A stretch of 64,000 bases of DNA. It comes from Acheta domesticus (taxonomy: Eukaryota > Arthropoda > Insecta > Orthoptera > Gryllidae). Location: contig JAHLJT010004567.1 of the NCBI GenBank assembly GCA_031308135.1, forward strand, positions 136,352,991 through 136,416,990, given 5' to 3'. A program made the position numbers and the translations under genes. Under the pieces are notes generated by a model that did no database searches, was not told where the DNA came from, and worked only from the letters and a program-made list of their open reading frames with translations. Shown in pieces: positions 21,881 to 33,975 of the stretch (position 1 is the first letter of the stretch; each line of letters opens with the position of its first letter).

Positions 21881-22630
21881 ACATAACCCATGGGTTACTT
21901 CGTGTCATCTGTTACTGCGATCCACAGTGGTCTCGGGACATCCCCCAAGGGCCCAGCAAGGGTCCCTTTGATAGCCGATGGGTGTTAATAAACCCTATAG
22001 GATTTTCATTGTCTCCTGAAGACAGCCTCCCTCACTGGCAAATGCAAGGTTCGGGCCTCCAATCTAATCAATGGCCAGGTTGTTGTTGTTATTAATAATT
22101 ATCATTAATGTTGTAATTATTTAATCCTTGCTCGACCTTATAAACCGTTCAAGGTTTTGAATATAAATATAAATTAGTAATACATAACTTGTTTACAATG
22201 ATTTTTAAGATATAATATTGTAGTCAGGGTATCGTCAGAATATTTAAAGACAATAGAAATACTAATTTCTTTTAAAAAAGATTTCATTATAATGAGGGTT
22301 TTTATTGCTTTTAAATACGGTGAGGATGTTCTACAACACCATCATTGATTGGTTTTAATGAAAAGAATGTTTTTAATGTGTCATCTAGGTATAAATCATT
22401 CAAGCAGAATTTTAAAAGAATATGTTCATTGATAAAATGCAACATTGTTAAAAAATGTAAAACTACAATATTTTAGTCTTCAAAGCAACCGATGGATAAT
22501 TATTTATTTTCGTCGATCATTAGAAATTGATTGTACAAAGTAAAAGAAGATTTCAAAGTTATGTCTTCTTGAAAAGCTAAAATTTTCATTTGAAATTCTT
22601 CAGGATTGTAGTACATTTGGAAGATCTCGT
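21881..22630. other. No recognised gene
   Basis: A moderately GC part at 21880-22080 then AT-rich DNA. Nothing recognised. Confidence 0.4.
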
Positions 22631-22634
22631 GTCC

Positions 22635-22855
22635 CACTTCCAAGTTCAAAGAACGCCCATTCAACTATGAAATGAGTTAACAGAAACAAGTGGATTACTG
22701 ATTAACGTTGTAACTAGCTTAAGATTCAAATAATGGCTTAATAGTTTACCGAATGCCATGGTTTGAGTTTTTCAATACTGAACAAAAGATGGAAGATCAC
22801 ATTCACCAACATTTACAGTTTTCACAATGGAATTCAAATTTAGCAAATTTGAAAA
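22635..22855 (+). repeat. Dispersed coding-like repeat, family R, copy 2
   Basis: This is the inverted counterpart of 10760-10975. The matching peptide pieces and internal stops show a decayed coding ancestor. Coding-like sequence may continue on the plus strand to about 23210, where a frame gives HLEPKISHQAADDIDLEKFS and similar, without a recognised domain. Confidence 0.6.
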
Positions 22856-23210
22856 GGAATCTATTTGTAAATGTTCAATCCTTATCTTTAGTTTCTTCTG
22901 AAAAGCATTTACTACCACTTACAGCATCCCTGAAATGTCGCGATCTTTCCCTGTAATTTCCAATGTACTTAATTTAATTTTGAGGGGATATCTGGTAAGA
23001 AAGCTACACCTAGAACCCAAAATATCTCATCAAGCTGCTGATGACATTGACCTGGAGAAGTTTTCAGAAAGTTTCTTTTCTCATCGAAAAGACAACAGAA
23101 TCGTTCTAAATAGCCATAGTAGTATTCGCATGTGTAGGATGCCAGAGAAATACAATAGAGTATGTCCCGTTTTAGATAGATTGATAGATATTTATTACTT
23201 CTGCAGGTAG

Positions 23211-23527
23211 GTTTATGCAACCTGGTGGCGGTACACTAAAATTTACTTCTTATATTTACATATTATAATTATGAATTATATACAATGTAACTTAAAATTA
23301 TTTTAAGACAATAACAGCAACAATAATAATAAGATAACAATGTTAACAATAAATGCATTAATAACAATAACCGCATTAATTCTACATTTACGGTGGTCCT
23401 GTACAGATAATTTATACTAACATATACGACGTTTTATACACTGCACTCCACTTCGCAACACGTCACCACACTTGTACAAATACTATAAACCAATGCATCT
23501 AATAATTATCACAATACTAATAATGGT

Positions 23528-23582
<55 letters not shown>

Positions 23583-24560
23583 GGTGTTGGACCGGACGGC
23601 TCTATAAAAATTATGTTGTAAGACTGTCACAAACAATTTAACGCTAACGTATGTCTACTAAATAAGTGATAACAAAATTAATTTTAAATATTCGGATAGG
23701 GGTGCTGCAAAGTTTGTCATGGGCGTCGTGTTACCTTTAATAAATATAATGCCTCTCTTTGTGAGAACAGTTATGATAGAGTGCGAATATTACATCGGAT
23801 ATTTTTAACAACAGATTTTCCTTGTAGTAAACTCGTCTGCGCAATATTTGTTCCCAGATCTGAGATCGAAACCATCCGAAACTTATCTTATCTTGCTTGG
23901 AGAACCTCCTCTTGAAAAAACAGTGCGACATAATTTCAAACGGTTGTTTTTATAAGAGGAAATTTATTTTCTTTCATTATTATGCATTGAGATTATTATT
24001 TCGTTACTTAAAGCAATGATGCGGAGAAATGCATAATATAAGCAATTTGTCACTAGTTCTGAAACTAAATGTGAGAATACTAAGTTATTGGCCAAAATAA
24101 ATGGTTTCTGGAAGTGAAAACTCAGTAAAGTTGCGTCTGATGAGACTATTTAAAATTTATTAATTCTATTTTTTATTAATCATAATTCCACTCTCATTTG
24201 CTTGCACAAAATACTAGTTGGATGAGGAGTTTTGATATGAAACTGGTGATTCACCTCCAGATATATCAATGTCCAAAGGTGCAGTTATCATTTTGTTAGT
24301 AAAACGTATCTTATTATGGCCATTTATTGTTCTTTCCCTTCCTGAATATCATTCTAGCAGGTCTGATGTATCACGGTTCAGTAGAATCCAGATGAACGTC
24401 AATGCATTCCAGTGGACGCTGTCATGGACGTCTCAGACATGTAAAAAGCGGGGGGGGGGCATCATAAGTAGTATGAACCTCCCCGGAATTTCAGTTAAAG
24501 CATTATTTTTATTGATTTATTGAAGGGTACACGGTGCACCTGTTTAAAAAATATTAGATT
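23211..24560. other. AT-rich spacer with AAT microsatellite
   Basis: AT-rich with no gene. An uninterrupted run of about 15-16 AAT units lies at 23530-23582. A run of nine G residues is at about 24451-24459. Confidence 0.6.
23530..23582. repeat. AAT microsatellite
   Basis: A long perfect AAT run, likely polymorphic between individuals. Confidence 0.95.
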
Positions 24561-24564
24561 TTGT

Positions 24565-25136
24565 GTGCTTGGTTGATTGGTGATTCGGGACGCGTCAATT
24601 GCTAAGATAATTAGTGTCGTAAGTTTAGTGCATGTTTTATCGCGGGAGGTGGCGGTGATCTTCCGCCCCTCGATGGTGAAATCCGGCGTTGGTTACCGGG
24701 AATTTTCGTAACCAGATTTCTCCCACCAGCAGGGCACCAGCTTAGCCGGGACCATACCGGGCATATACCATATAGCATATACTCTTTGGCCGGGACAAGC
24801 TCTAAGCTCCCGATCGGTCTCGCGACATGTGTGGTAGTGTTATGCGTCTAAATCTGTGTGTAAGTAAGGGACAGAGGATGGGAAGGAATGATCACGCGCA
24901 ACCCTTGGCACTTTTGTGAAGGTACTCCTTCGGCATTCGTCTGGTATTGATGGGAGAAACCACGGAAAACTATCTACCAGAGCAGCCAGCCGCAAGAGTT
25001 CTCTTCCAGAACTCGACCTAGCTATCTAGTCGGTGTCGAAAATCCTGCCCACGTCGGGACTCGAACCTCGGAGGGCCTTCCGGTCAAAGGCACTGCAGTA
25101 GCATTAGTTAATGCACTGAGCCACCTCTTCCGGTCA
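24565..25136 (-). mobile_element. Composite tRNA-derived SINE (SINE-A), full-length copy
   Basis: Read on the minus strand, the unit starts at 25136 with a tRNA-like head: GAGGTGGCTCAGTGCATTAA contains an A-box-like word and GGTTCGAGTCCC, about 45 nt later, is a match to the pol III B box. Then follow a body (CTGCTCTGGTAGATAGTTTT, CCCATCAATACCAGACGAATG) and a conserved tail region (GATCACCGCCACCTCCCGCG, CACTAAACTTACGACACTAA). At least nine full or partial copies occur in this window on both strands. It has no coding capacity and would rely on a LINE for movement. Confidence 0.85.
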
Positions 25137-25300
25137 AATTTTGTTGCAGTTATTCCTGGAATCAATAATATTATCTGGTAATAAACTTAGAAAAGATAAA
25201 CACCTCCCATGATTAAAATGTGCACTACACTTAAGGGAAAAATAACCATAGCTGTTGACACCCCCGGAAACACTAAGTAATCGACCAAACAATTCATAAA
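25137..25300 (+). repeat. SINE-A tail fragment, opposite orientation
   Basis: ACACCTCCCATGATTAAAAT, CACTACACTT and GCTGTTGACACCCCCGGAAA match the SINE-A tail. It sits head-to-head beside the full copy at 24565-25136, making a local inverted pair. Confidence 0.65.
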
Positions 25301-26725
25301 ATCCCAACCAATTTTTTTTTAATTTTCGCAAAAGTGACAGAAAAAATCTAACATTTTTTTGTTGTAAAATGTTTCCTAGAGTAGAGCAAAGTTTGCTCGT
25401 AAAAATGGCGCAGGTTCAGTTAAAATTTTTGAAGTTTCGAAAATTACAAAAGCTTAAAATATTTTGTACGCTTTTCTGACACAATATTATATCCTTATCC
25501 TATCAAAAATATATCCTTGGAAATTGAAACTTATGTTATGTTATGATTTTTCAAGAGAAATGTAATTTTCACTTAATTTTCAATGAAATCGGGGAAAATA
25601 CATGAACAAGATTTTGTCGAGAACGGTACCATATTTTATTTTCTCATATACGTAAATGTATTCGTTGTAATACACATAATAAGGAATAATCGAGGGAATA
25701 ATCTCGTGACCTGGCAGGAAGCAGGAACTCGATCCCCTACATCAAGAACAATGGTACCGTAAAAAGAATACTACGGGCAAGTATGCAGATACACAATTCC
25801 GAGAAGACCTAAGCGATATTCCCGGAACGCGAAAGTACTCCTCACTGGGAATGTCAATTGAGCGACAGGGACCGTGAGAGGATCTGATAGACGTTTGACG
25901 CGCCGATAGATGGCAGCTGAGAAGAGGATTGGACGAAGCCATAAAGCTAGCCCCTATTCAAGAGAACAGGTAACTATCTTATTTGAGAATGTCGATGCCA
26001 TTTTGTAGCACCACGAGTTTCGTTCTCTGAAAATATTTCCTCCGAACGCCGGTAAAAGCGCTTAAATCAGTTAAACAACTCGCCCATGGAAACTATTAAA
26101 TGTAGGTCGGAATGGGACGACATTAAAACACAGTACAAATGATGACCATTTAACTTCTCACCGCACAAATCACTTCACCATACCATTCAATACATTAGAA
26201 CGCTCTCAAAACTGCTCAAAATAAACAAATCACATCACATACTTAGCAGCCGAGAAAAAGTGACGCAGGACCGCGGTCATGGGTGTAATATGTACAGAAA
26301 ATGACTTGTGCTTCAGTTTCAAGTACACTACATCCGGATGGATTGATCACTTTTCTGCAGTGATGAAAAAATGATCGTCTAAACCGGACCGTAGAAGACT
26401 CTTTAGATCGCACCTCAATCTCCTCTTTGTCTCTTGTTTGAACCGCAGCTGATTAAAAATCTGTAATCCTCTGTGCAGTAACTCCAATGAGGGCAGGGTT
26501 TTCCTTGCTTCAGAGGGACGAGTTATCTCAGCTTGGCGCCGTATTTATGAACATTGTCGTCGAGCGATTGCTTTTCAAGTGAAACGTGCACTAGAACTGA
26601 AACACTCGAATAAAGTAGAATTCACTCAAATATTTGATGTATCTTGGTTTTGAGCTATATTAAAACTAGTGGTGCTACAGATTGACACAGACTTTACCGT
26701 ATTAGTTTTCTATTTCCTTGGGTCA
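25301..26725. other. No recognised gene
   Basis: The first 350 bp are AT-rich with A and T runs like family L. The region 25660-26660 has more balanced composition and no convincing exon; the minus-strand frame at 25742-25942 has no known motif. Confidence 0.35.
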
Positions 26726-26729
26726 CGGC

Positions 26730-27925
26730 TAGCTATTCATACTTGCCACATACTCTGGCCAGCTGCCATCTATCGCCACCCGCACTACATTTTTTTGACA
26801 TTTTATTAATTTTTCGTTTGCCTAGAGGTAGAACGAAATATTAATTTTAGAATATTGAAGAACGCTAAAACCTCAAACTTAACGGCAATTTTCTTTGACA
26901 AATTTGGAGCCGTTAGTAAATGACGTTTGAGCGCAACTAAAAGTGCGAAATTTGATGCTCTTTTTCACAGACAATTTATGAGTTTTCGATAAACTACATT
27001 TGTCATTTGAAGTATTTTAACTTACAAATACAATAGTGTTTAAAAATTGCCGGAAATGTGCATATTAACGGTATGAGAGATCTTTCAAAAAAATTACGTT
27101 TGTGTAATTTTTGCGGCATTTTGTGCTAGTTTTCAGAAAAAAACTGTTGAGTTGTCGAGAAGCTTTACTTGACATTATTTAAAGCACATTTACTCGTAAA
27201 TATAATAATGTGAACAAATCCCTACTAATGTAAATAATATCGACGTGAGAGAAAAGTAAAAAAATTACGTTTTTATAATTTTTGAAAAAACGAAAGAAAA
27301 GTGTGAAATGACGTTTAAGTCATCACATAGAGTGCATTAGGCACTAACCTTATCAAAAGTTTAAAGAAAACATTTGGAGCCGTTTTTGAAAAAATGTTTT
27401 TGTATTTTTTTTAATTGCAAATATCGCAATTTTTGCGCGAAAGCTATAATTTTCAAAAAAAAAATGTACATAATCTTAATGATAGAACTCACTTTCGAAA
27501 ACAAATTTTATTTGGAGGAAAAAGCTCTATTTTCAATTTTGTACTTGCAGGAAGACGCTGCAAAAAATCCAAACTTTTGAAATTTTCTAAAATTTAAAGT
27601 TAACCGTGAAAATGAGACCTATGCCACATTTTTAAGTGTATTATACTTTATCCTTACAAGAAATTTAAAGAAAAAATTTGGAGCTGTTTTTGAGAAAATT
27701 TTGCAAATGTCCTGGGGGCTTCATGTAAACTACTCTCAAATTTTGAAGAAAGCTTTTCAAAATCGAGGCGCCTCAAGTGAACGCAGATCGACTGGGGAAT
27801 ATCCATTTTGGAAGAAATCGCACGTATGATTTACAAGTTAGTGTTGTTCACAGACGGACTGACGGACGGACGGTCGTTTTGAAAATACCCACTTTTTCGG
27901 TATCAGAAACGGGAAAGTAAAAATG
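26730..27925 (-). mobile_element. Family L long-TIR element, half copy
   Basis: The segment 26740-27340 is similar to the reverse complement of 60740-61515, and 27600-27920 resembles the right arm at 61565-62060, including GATCGACTGGGGAATATCCATTTTGG and the final ACGGGAAAGTAAAAATGG. One outer arm is missing, so this is a deleted copy. The interior again contains the GGAGCCGTTTTTGA block that repeats in the complete element. Non-coding. Confidence 0.75.
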
Positions 27926-28165
27926 GTTCGAGGGAAAAATAAATTTTACTTACCTAATTTCCAATTGTTTGGAAGTTTATCTTTTCAGGAGGACCGATAC
28001 CGATTCATTGAAATTATTAAAAAAATATTTACGGGGGACGTCAATTGCCATTCCCACTCGCTCCCGTAAAAACACATTCTGGACCAGCTCTTTCAGAATT
28101 AGCCGAATCAAATCAAGTATTAGAGGAGGCTCATTTCATCTTGCATGCCTTCTCCCGAAGTAATA
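27926..28165. other. No recognised gene
   Basis: Short spacer. The frames here show no known motif. Confidence 0.3.
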
Positions 28166-28169
28166 GAGT

Positions 28170-28600
28170 GGTGTCCAAAGAGAGAGGGTGGCCCAGGCCC
28201 CGACTTAAATTGGGGCCCCGAATCTTTTCATTTAAAATATTAAGAAAATATTGTATTTATTTATAATTCAAACTAATCGCAAATAAAGGCTCGGATGATG
28301 ATTAATTTAAGCATCAACTTATTAATAAAAATAATGTAAGTTTATTTATCGTAATTTATGATAAATTGTTATAAATAAATAGTTTAAAATATAATTATAA
28401 AAATTTATTTTCGCCAATATTGTTTTGAAGAAAAATAATGTTTATTAATTATAAATGAAGTTTAAAATAACTTCAAAATATATACTTGTAATCATAAACA
28501 GTGTAACAGGACACTTGTTTGAAATGAGGTCCCCCGTTAATCTACTACCCAATGTTTATTTCCTCTTGGCAACCGTGAATAGAGTGTGAGTTATTGTCCA
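28170..28600. repeat. Dispersed repeat related to 17173-17420
   Basis: The GTGTCCAAAGAGAGAGGGTG start, GGGGCCCCGAA word and GGTCCCCCGTTAATCTACTA end parallel the 17173 copy. It is longer and AT-rich in the middle. No coding. Confidence 0.4.
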
Positions 28601-31600
28601 GTGTGAAGCAAGATATTACGTACCTCGAAACCTGTGTACATGCGAGAACTAAAACATTCCATTAGAGAAATATCATTCTGGGGTATTCCCATGAAGCAAA
28701 GATCCTTCCATTTTGGATATTCCATGTGATTTATTGGGTTCGGTGGTGTTCACGATGAACGTTCCAGGAACAGCAGTGGTTCCAACTTGTAAAGACTATG
28801 TGTGCTGATTTCTAGACACTAGTCGCTGTAGCAAACAAATAAGAAACGAAATAGGTAATACAAATCAATTGGAAGTTTAATTATGGAAATTTAGCAAAGC
28901 CGTACACACGGCCATTGCAATTCGGAACAGTGTCTATTAATTTACTGTCATAAAAGGAAAACGACGTGAATAAAACGAATATTGGATATGAACTGTGAAA
29001 TGTCATGTGGTTGCCTGATAACGGTTTACGCAGTCCAGCTTCTCGATGTGTAAACACTTTCTTACAGGAAATGAAATATACGAATGACGCTACCTTTGAC
29101 TACAGCATTCACCGCCTCCAAGTGTGCCTAACAGCGCTGTCTGTGCTTGGCTAATTCGAGCCGGAGCACGTGATTCGATTCGCTGACGTCGCAGCCTTAT
29201 GTCGATGCAGGGAGAATTGATCCATGTCTTGAGTTTCCACCACGAACAATGGCGAAAGTTCTCTCTGGATGCATGCAGTGGGAAATACTTCAGGTGGTCT
29301 CTACTCTAATAACAGTAGTGATTTGAAAGAACTATGTATATTACCTCGGGATGTGCACGTAAATGAACTTGAAAATATTCTTGTAATTTGAAAAAACATC
29401 AATTTTTATATTGAACGAAATTAATTTAATCACCTTTATCCACTATCTAATATATTGATGTTCTTGACAAAATTATGTAGTGAAATACTGATATTAAACG
29501 TAGAACCTATAAAATTATTATAGAATATACTTGAACAAAAAAAAAGAACCTGGACTGTAGAATATTTCAAGCCCTAGGAATTAAGGCTGCAAAAACACAT
29601 AGGGGAAAATGCTATTGTCCGTATGTTTTCTTAGTACATCATCTCCTGATGTGAAATCAATCTTGTCATGTAGGAAACATTGTGAGAAACATTTGCCTAA
29701 TTTTGTGACTTCGCTCTCCAAGTTCATTCATATACTCCCGAGTATAGTTTCTTAAAATTTGAAAATAGTCGTTTTTACCGGTTTTGAACATTTCTTTAGG
29801 AAATTGAGTTTTAATGCAAAACAACGAGATAAATATGTTATAGGATACTATTGATACTTGTGTGTTTTTGTATTACCACAACTAAGCATTAACAAACCAG
29901 GTTATTCTGCGGCTCAAGCAAACTTTGATATTTGCACTCATCCCCTCTCGCTAATATAAATTTATAAAAATATTTCATTCAAGTAAAATATACAACACAG
30001 TATAAAAAGTAATTAGGTTTGAATTACTTATTTACTGAGACAAATAAATTAAGACAATGATTTTACCAACTATTTTACTTTTAAATTTGGGCGCTTTTGG
30101 TTTCGCAAATTGTTTTACAAGTTCACCATTGCTAAACCATTTCATTCACTTTTCATAGATATAATTCGTAGTTTCTCTTCCGACATTGTAGAGCGTAAAA
30201 ATGTTTTACTAAGTTTTGGCATCGAAAAACTACGTTGAACACTTGCAGCGGATGCTGAAACGAATCCTTAAAGTCGTAAAAACATTGAGTACAGTAAACT
30301 GCAGATTTTTCTACAGTATACTAATTATTACGTTTGGAAATATTGCTCCTCTTCGAGATTTGCATCGTAGGTGGTTTTCCTATAGGTAGCGGCGGCCCTT
30401 ATTACGTTTTGTGCTTTTAACTTGGCACTGGACAATGAAAGAGTTATATTTTATTGATATGGGCTTAGGTATTCCGAGTTTTGCTTGTGGTGCCGAGTCT
30501 GTGGTATAAAAGCCGGGAATTCCTGTAGTTCAAGAATCGATCTTATCCCGCGCGTACTAATCCTGAGATTTCAAGTGTGTGGAGAATGTTATGTCGTAGA
30601 TACATTTGGAACTGGGAAATACAATCGGAAACATGCGGTGCTATTTTACTGATAATGAGATATGTTGACATAATTTACTAGCAATCCATTGTGAAAAGAT
30701 TGTATTCAGCGAAGTGAAACAATGGTATTCAGCAAGTATCACTAAGCTTCCGTTTCGTGTATCCCCTAAAAGATATGCATTTGTATTCGGAAAAGTAACG
30801 GAGCCTTTCATCCCAACAGCTAACCGATACTGCTCGTATATGTCAGCGTAATCTCACTTAATAATTGCCCACAAAATATTATCTTTCCGATATCTTTATG
30901 TACAAGAAACATCCATCGTAATCATTCGCAAATTTAAGTAGCGTGATGTGAAAGCATTGGATTGTCGTAACATGAAGTCAAGGGTAAAAATAACCCCGAT
31001 ATCTCGAATCTGAAAGAGAAAAATAAAACATCATACTCTTAAGGTATTTGACTTACAGAGGCCTTGAGTTACCAAAGTGATGAGTATTTTGGGACGTTAA
31101 AGAACAGTCAATACAATTCTAAACATTAATTAAAACTACGGGTTTTGGAGTCATCGAATTTCGAAATGTACCAAGATTTAAGTATAATGCTAATAATTTA
31201 CGTTTTCCACTGTGGGACGAAAACTGTGTCTCGACCGATTTTAGGGAAGTGTCAACTGCCAACCTGCCGAGATACCTCATCTTGTCACATGGCGCACGGA
31301 ACTAACCTACGACTTGCTGAATCGATAATGCGCTATTTCCTTTGACGCATAAAGCGTTACGTTCTCCGCTCGACATCAAAGCTGTGAAGGGTGTTCAACA
31401 TCTCAGGAAACTTAACACCTCTGGATTAGCCACATAATTTTGTTAGGTCTAGTGCAACGGACTGCTAAATAATAAGGGTGGTTGAGAGAGAGAGGTCGTA
31501 GAATTGATGAAAGTCAGGTCGTGGCTCAATGGTTGCAGTAGTGGCAAGGGACCTTTCAACAGGTTCAGTCTTCTTTTTTTCTACTGAAAGATCTTCGCTT

Positions 31601-31818
31601 TTTGTGTGTACTGTGATGAAAAACTTAACTGCTGTCACGCACTGGAAGTTACAGAGAAAAATAAAGAATTTGGTCAGTATTGGCCGCTCTGTTTTCTCTA
31701 ATGCCATGGACAACCCTTGCTGCAGCGAGCAGTGTGACCGCGAACGAGCAGTGTGGCCTGTGTGCTCTTAGAAAAAATATTGGTTTTGTGGTGAAATGTC
31801 TTTGGCATTTAAAATGAA
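28601..31818. other. Long stretch with no recognised gene
   Basis: Mostly AT-rich, with a slightly GC-richer part at 29020-29300. A good TATA box lies at about 30507. No frame has a recognisable domain and no repeat family was recognised, which makes this one of the least repeated parts of the window as far as I can see. Confidence 0.4.
30505..30515 (+). promoter_or_regulatory. TATA-box-like core promoter word
   Basis: TATAAAAGCCGGG is a strong match to a TATA box with a GC-rich 3' flank, as in insect core promoters. A possible start site would lie about 30 bp downstream, near TAGTTCAAG. No downstream coding exon was found, so this could be chance. Confidence 0.25.
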
Positions 31819-31824
31819 ATGATA

Positions 31825-31974
31825 ATAGGTGTTGTCATTGCCAACAGTACTGTTTATTTGACATGCACTACTAGTTGTTTTTTGGCTTCCATACAGCAGA
31901 AACTGATGATAGTGGCTAAGTCATCGAAAGCTGCTCTTCAAATAAACAGTATTGTTGGCAATGACAACACCTAT
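31825..31974. mobile_element. Fold-back element with 37-bp arms
   Basis: The arm ATAGGTGTTGTCATTGCCAA at 31825 onward is matched inverted at 31938-31974 with one mismatch. The loop contains CTGATGATAGTGGCTAAGTC followed by ATCGAAAGC. CTGATGA then a possible short stem then GAAA is the order of conserved parts in a hammerhead ribozyme core, although the stem is weak. Its arms are unrelated to those of the other two fold-back elements in the window. Confidence 0.75.
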
Positions 31975-32074
31975 GATCATTTAATATTAGAAAAAATCCA
32001 AAGTAATACTTTCTTGCATTATTTCTAAATGCTTCGCAATATTAGACTACATAAACCAGCAAAAGTGTTATTAA

Positions 32075-32170
32075 CCAGCAAATTTCTTCTCCGCTCCGGG
32101 ACCCGAACTCAAATCCATTGCTCGCTAGGATCTCTACTTACCGCTTATGTCTGACAGTTTGCTGGGTGTA
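32075..32170 (-). repeat. tRNA-derived SINE-like repeat (SINE-C)
   Basis: It shares CCAGCAAA, TTCTTCTCCGC and a B-box-like GAGTTCGGGTCCCGG (minus strand) with 13385-13505. It does not fold as a tRNA gene. Confidence 0.45.
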
Positions 32171-33010
32171 AAAAAGTACTTTATTTCGGGAACATTGTAA
32201 CTCGGTATAGCGAAATCTATGTATTAATTTTGTTTATTCGTCAGTTAGTTACTAGGAGTTCGTAGCAATTAGTACAATCGATACTTTTATATTAATCGGC
32301 ACAATTGAATAATTAAATTATTTAGGAAAATTAATCTATACGTCAATTACAATTTACGATTATACAGTTCGATTATTCCAAGTCAATTTAATTTTTAAAA
32401 TTTCTAATGTTATATTTAAATTTAATTAAAAAATGTCATATCGGCGCGAATCGAGCTTCATCATAAGCACCCACTGAAAATATTTGATAGTGTATTTGGC
32501 AAGGGGGATTTGAGAGGACCCGTTGGCAATGATTGACTCTTAGATTACAACAATTTAATAACTAGCCAATCACTGGCTTCCGACTCACTCTTATTTTTTT
32601 CACTTTCATTTTTTTTCGGTTGCTTCCATTGCGTGATGGCAACTACTTTTTATAGAATATTTATTTGTAGAAAAAATATGAGGTCTGATTTTGACTTGCA
32701 CCTGTTGAAATGACCCTTAGTGAGAAGCGAATACTATGAAGAATATTTTGAAAATAGACTATCATCCGCTCCTAACAATATGTGCAAATTACATGTTAGT
32801 GCTCGTTGTTATCGTGCGGAGGGTGTGGTCGAATAAGGATCTCGCAATTCACTCCTTGCCACCGATAAATCATAGGTACACGAAGAAACTGATTGATGAA
32901 TTATTCCTGCTTCATGTCGATCTAGAAATAATTGCAGGCTAGACGCAGGGAAGGGTGTAAGTTCCATAAAATGATACTTTCACTTTTTTCATGTACATGG
33001 ATGTACATAC
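32171..33010. other. AT-rich stretch with no recognised gene
   Basis: AT-rich. No motif-bearing frame. Confidence 0.4.
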
Positions 33011-33013
33011 GTT

Positions 33014-33270
33014 TATACTGCGATTTTACTAAGAGCTACCCTGAAGGCCACCCAAATCCCATCTTCGCGATGGAATATGTCACGGCTTTTCGCGTCTTTT
33101 CTCGGTCTTGCCGGTAGAAGTCGCATGATCGCAAGCACTGCTTCATACGGTCGCGATCGTGCGAAATCTAGCGGAACGACTGGGAAAGACGCGAAATGCC
33201 GTGACATATTCCATCGCGAAGATGGGATTTGAGTGGCCTTGAGGGTCGCTTCTAGAAAAATCGCAGTATA
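33014..33270. mobile_element. Hairpin MITE, family M, copy 3
   Basis: The 257-bp unit runs from TATACTGCGATTTTACTAAG to AAAATCGCAGTATA. It is the closest relative of copy 2 at 19102-19358, sharing nearly all of the central segment. Non-coding; open frames on both strands follow from its palindromic structure. Confidence 0.9.
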
Positions 33271-33514
33271 TACTCCCATGCAATGGAATGTATATCGCTT
33301 TTGCTGTGGTTCGAAGAACACTAGCTACATTGTGCAAGATACGAAAATAACTCCATTATCTGCTTCATAAACAAGGGTATAAGCATAGAGAAATGATAGT
33401 ACTGTATCTTCCTTGTTCTGTAGTACACACAAGTGCCTGAAGCACCCCACGCGGTTCAATTCACAGATTAATTGATCTGTGTTGGCAACACAGCTATTTC
33501 GGTCCTTCTGATGT

Positions 33515-33975
33515 ATTGGTTAATTGATTTTTTAGTGTTTATGGGCACATTAACGGCTGAAGCCCTTAGCACCGCAAGTATAGTGCATGTTTTTGTGGAG
33601 GGAGGGAGGGAGAGGGAAAGAGAGAGACACACATACGGAGATGGTGGTGCTAGTGATGATCTTCCCCCGACGGATGGTGAAATCCAAAACTGATCTATGC
33701 ATCTGTTTGCGGGCTTTGTCCAACCAGGTATCTCCCATCATAGGGGCACCACCTCACCCGGGACAAGCTTTAAGCTCCTGACTGGTCTCCCGACATGTGT
33801 GGTAGTGTAGTTCATGTAAGTAAGTGGTGAAGATAGGACAAGGAAGAGGAGGGAAAGACCGCGCGCTGCACATGGTCCGTTTGTGAGGATTCTTCTCCGG
33901 CAGTCGCCTGGTGTCGATCGGAGAAACCACAGAAAACTACCGATCAGAGCAGCCGGCTGCTAGAATACTCCTGCA
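33515..33975 (-). repeat. SINE-A copy lacking the tRNA-like head
   Basis: The copy contains the body and tail words GATGATCTTCCCCCGACGGA, GGGACAAGCTTTAAGCTCCT and GATCAGAGCAGCCGGCTGCT. It stops before the A and B boxes. A GA/GGGA run at 33597-33630 interrupts the tail. Confidence 0.75.

Noticed and set aside
25050..25136. Possible tRNA gene on the minus strand
   Set aside because: The A and B boxes are present, but the sequence does not close into a cloverleaf and continues into the SINE body.
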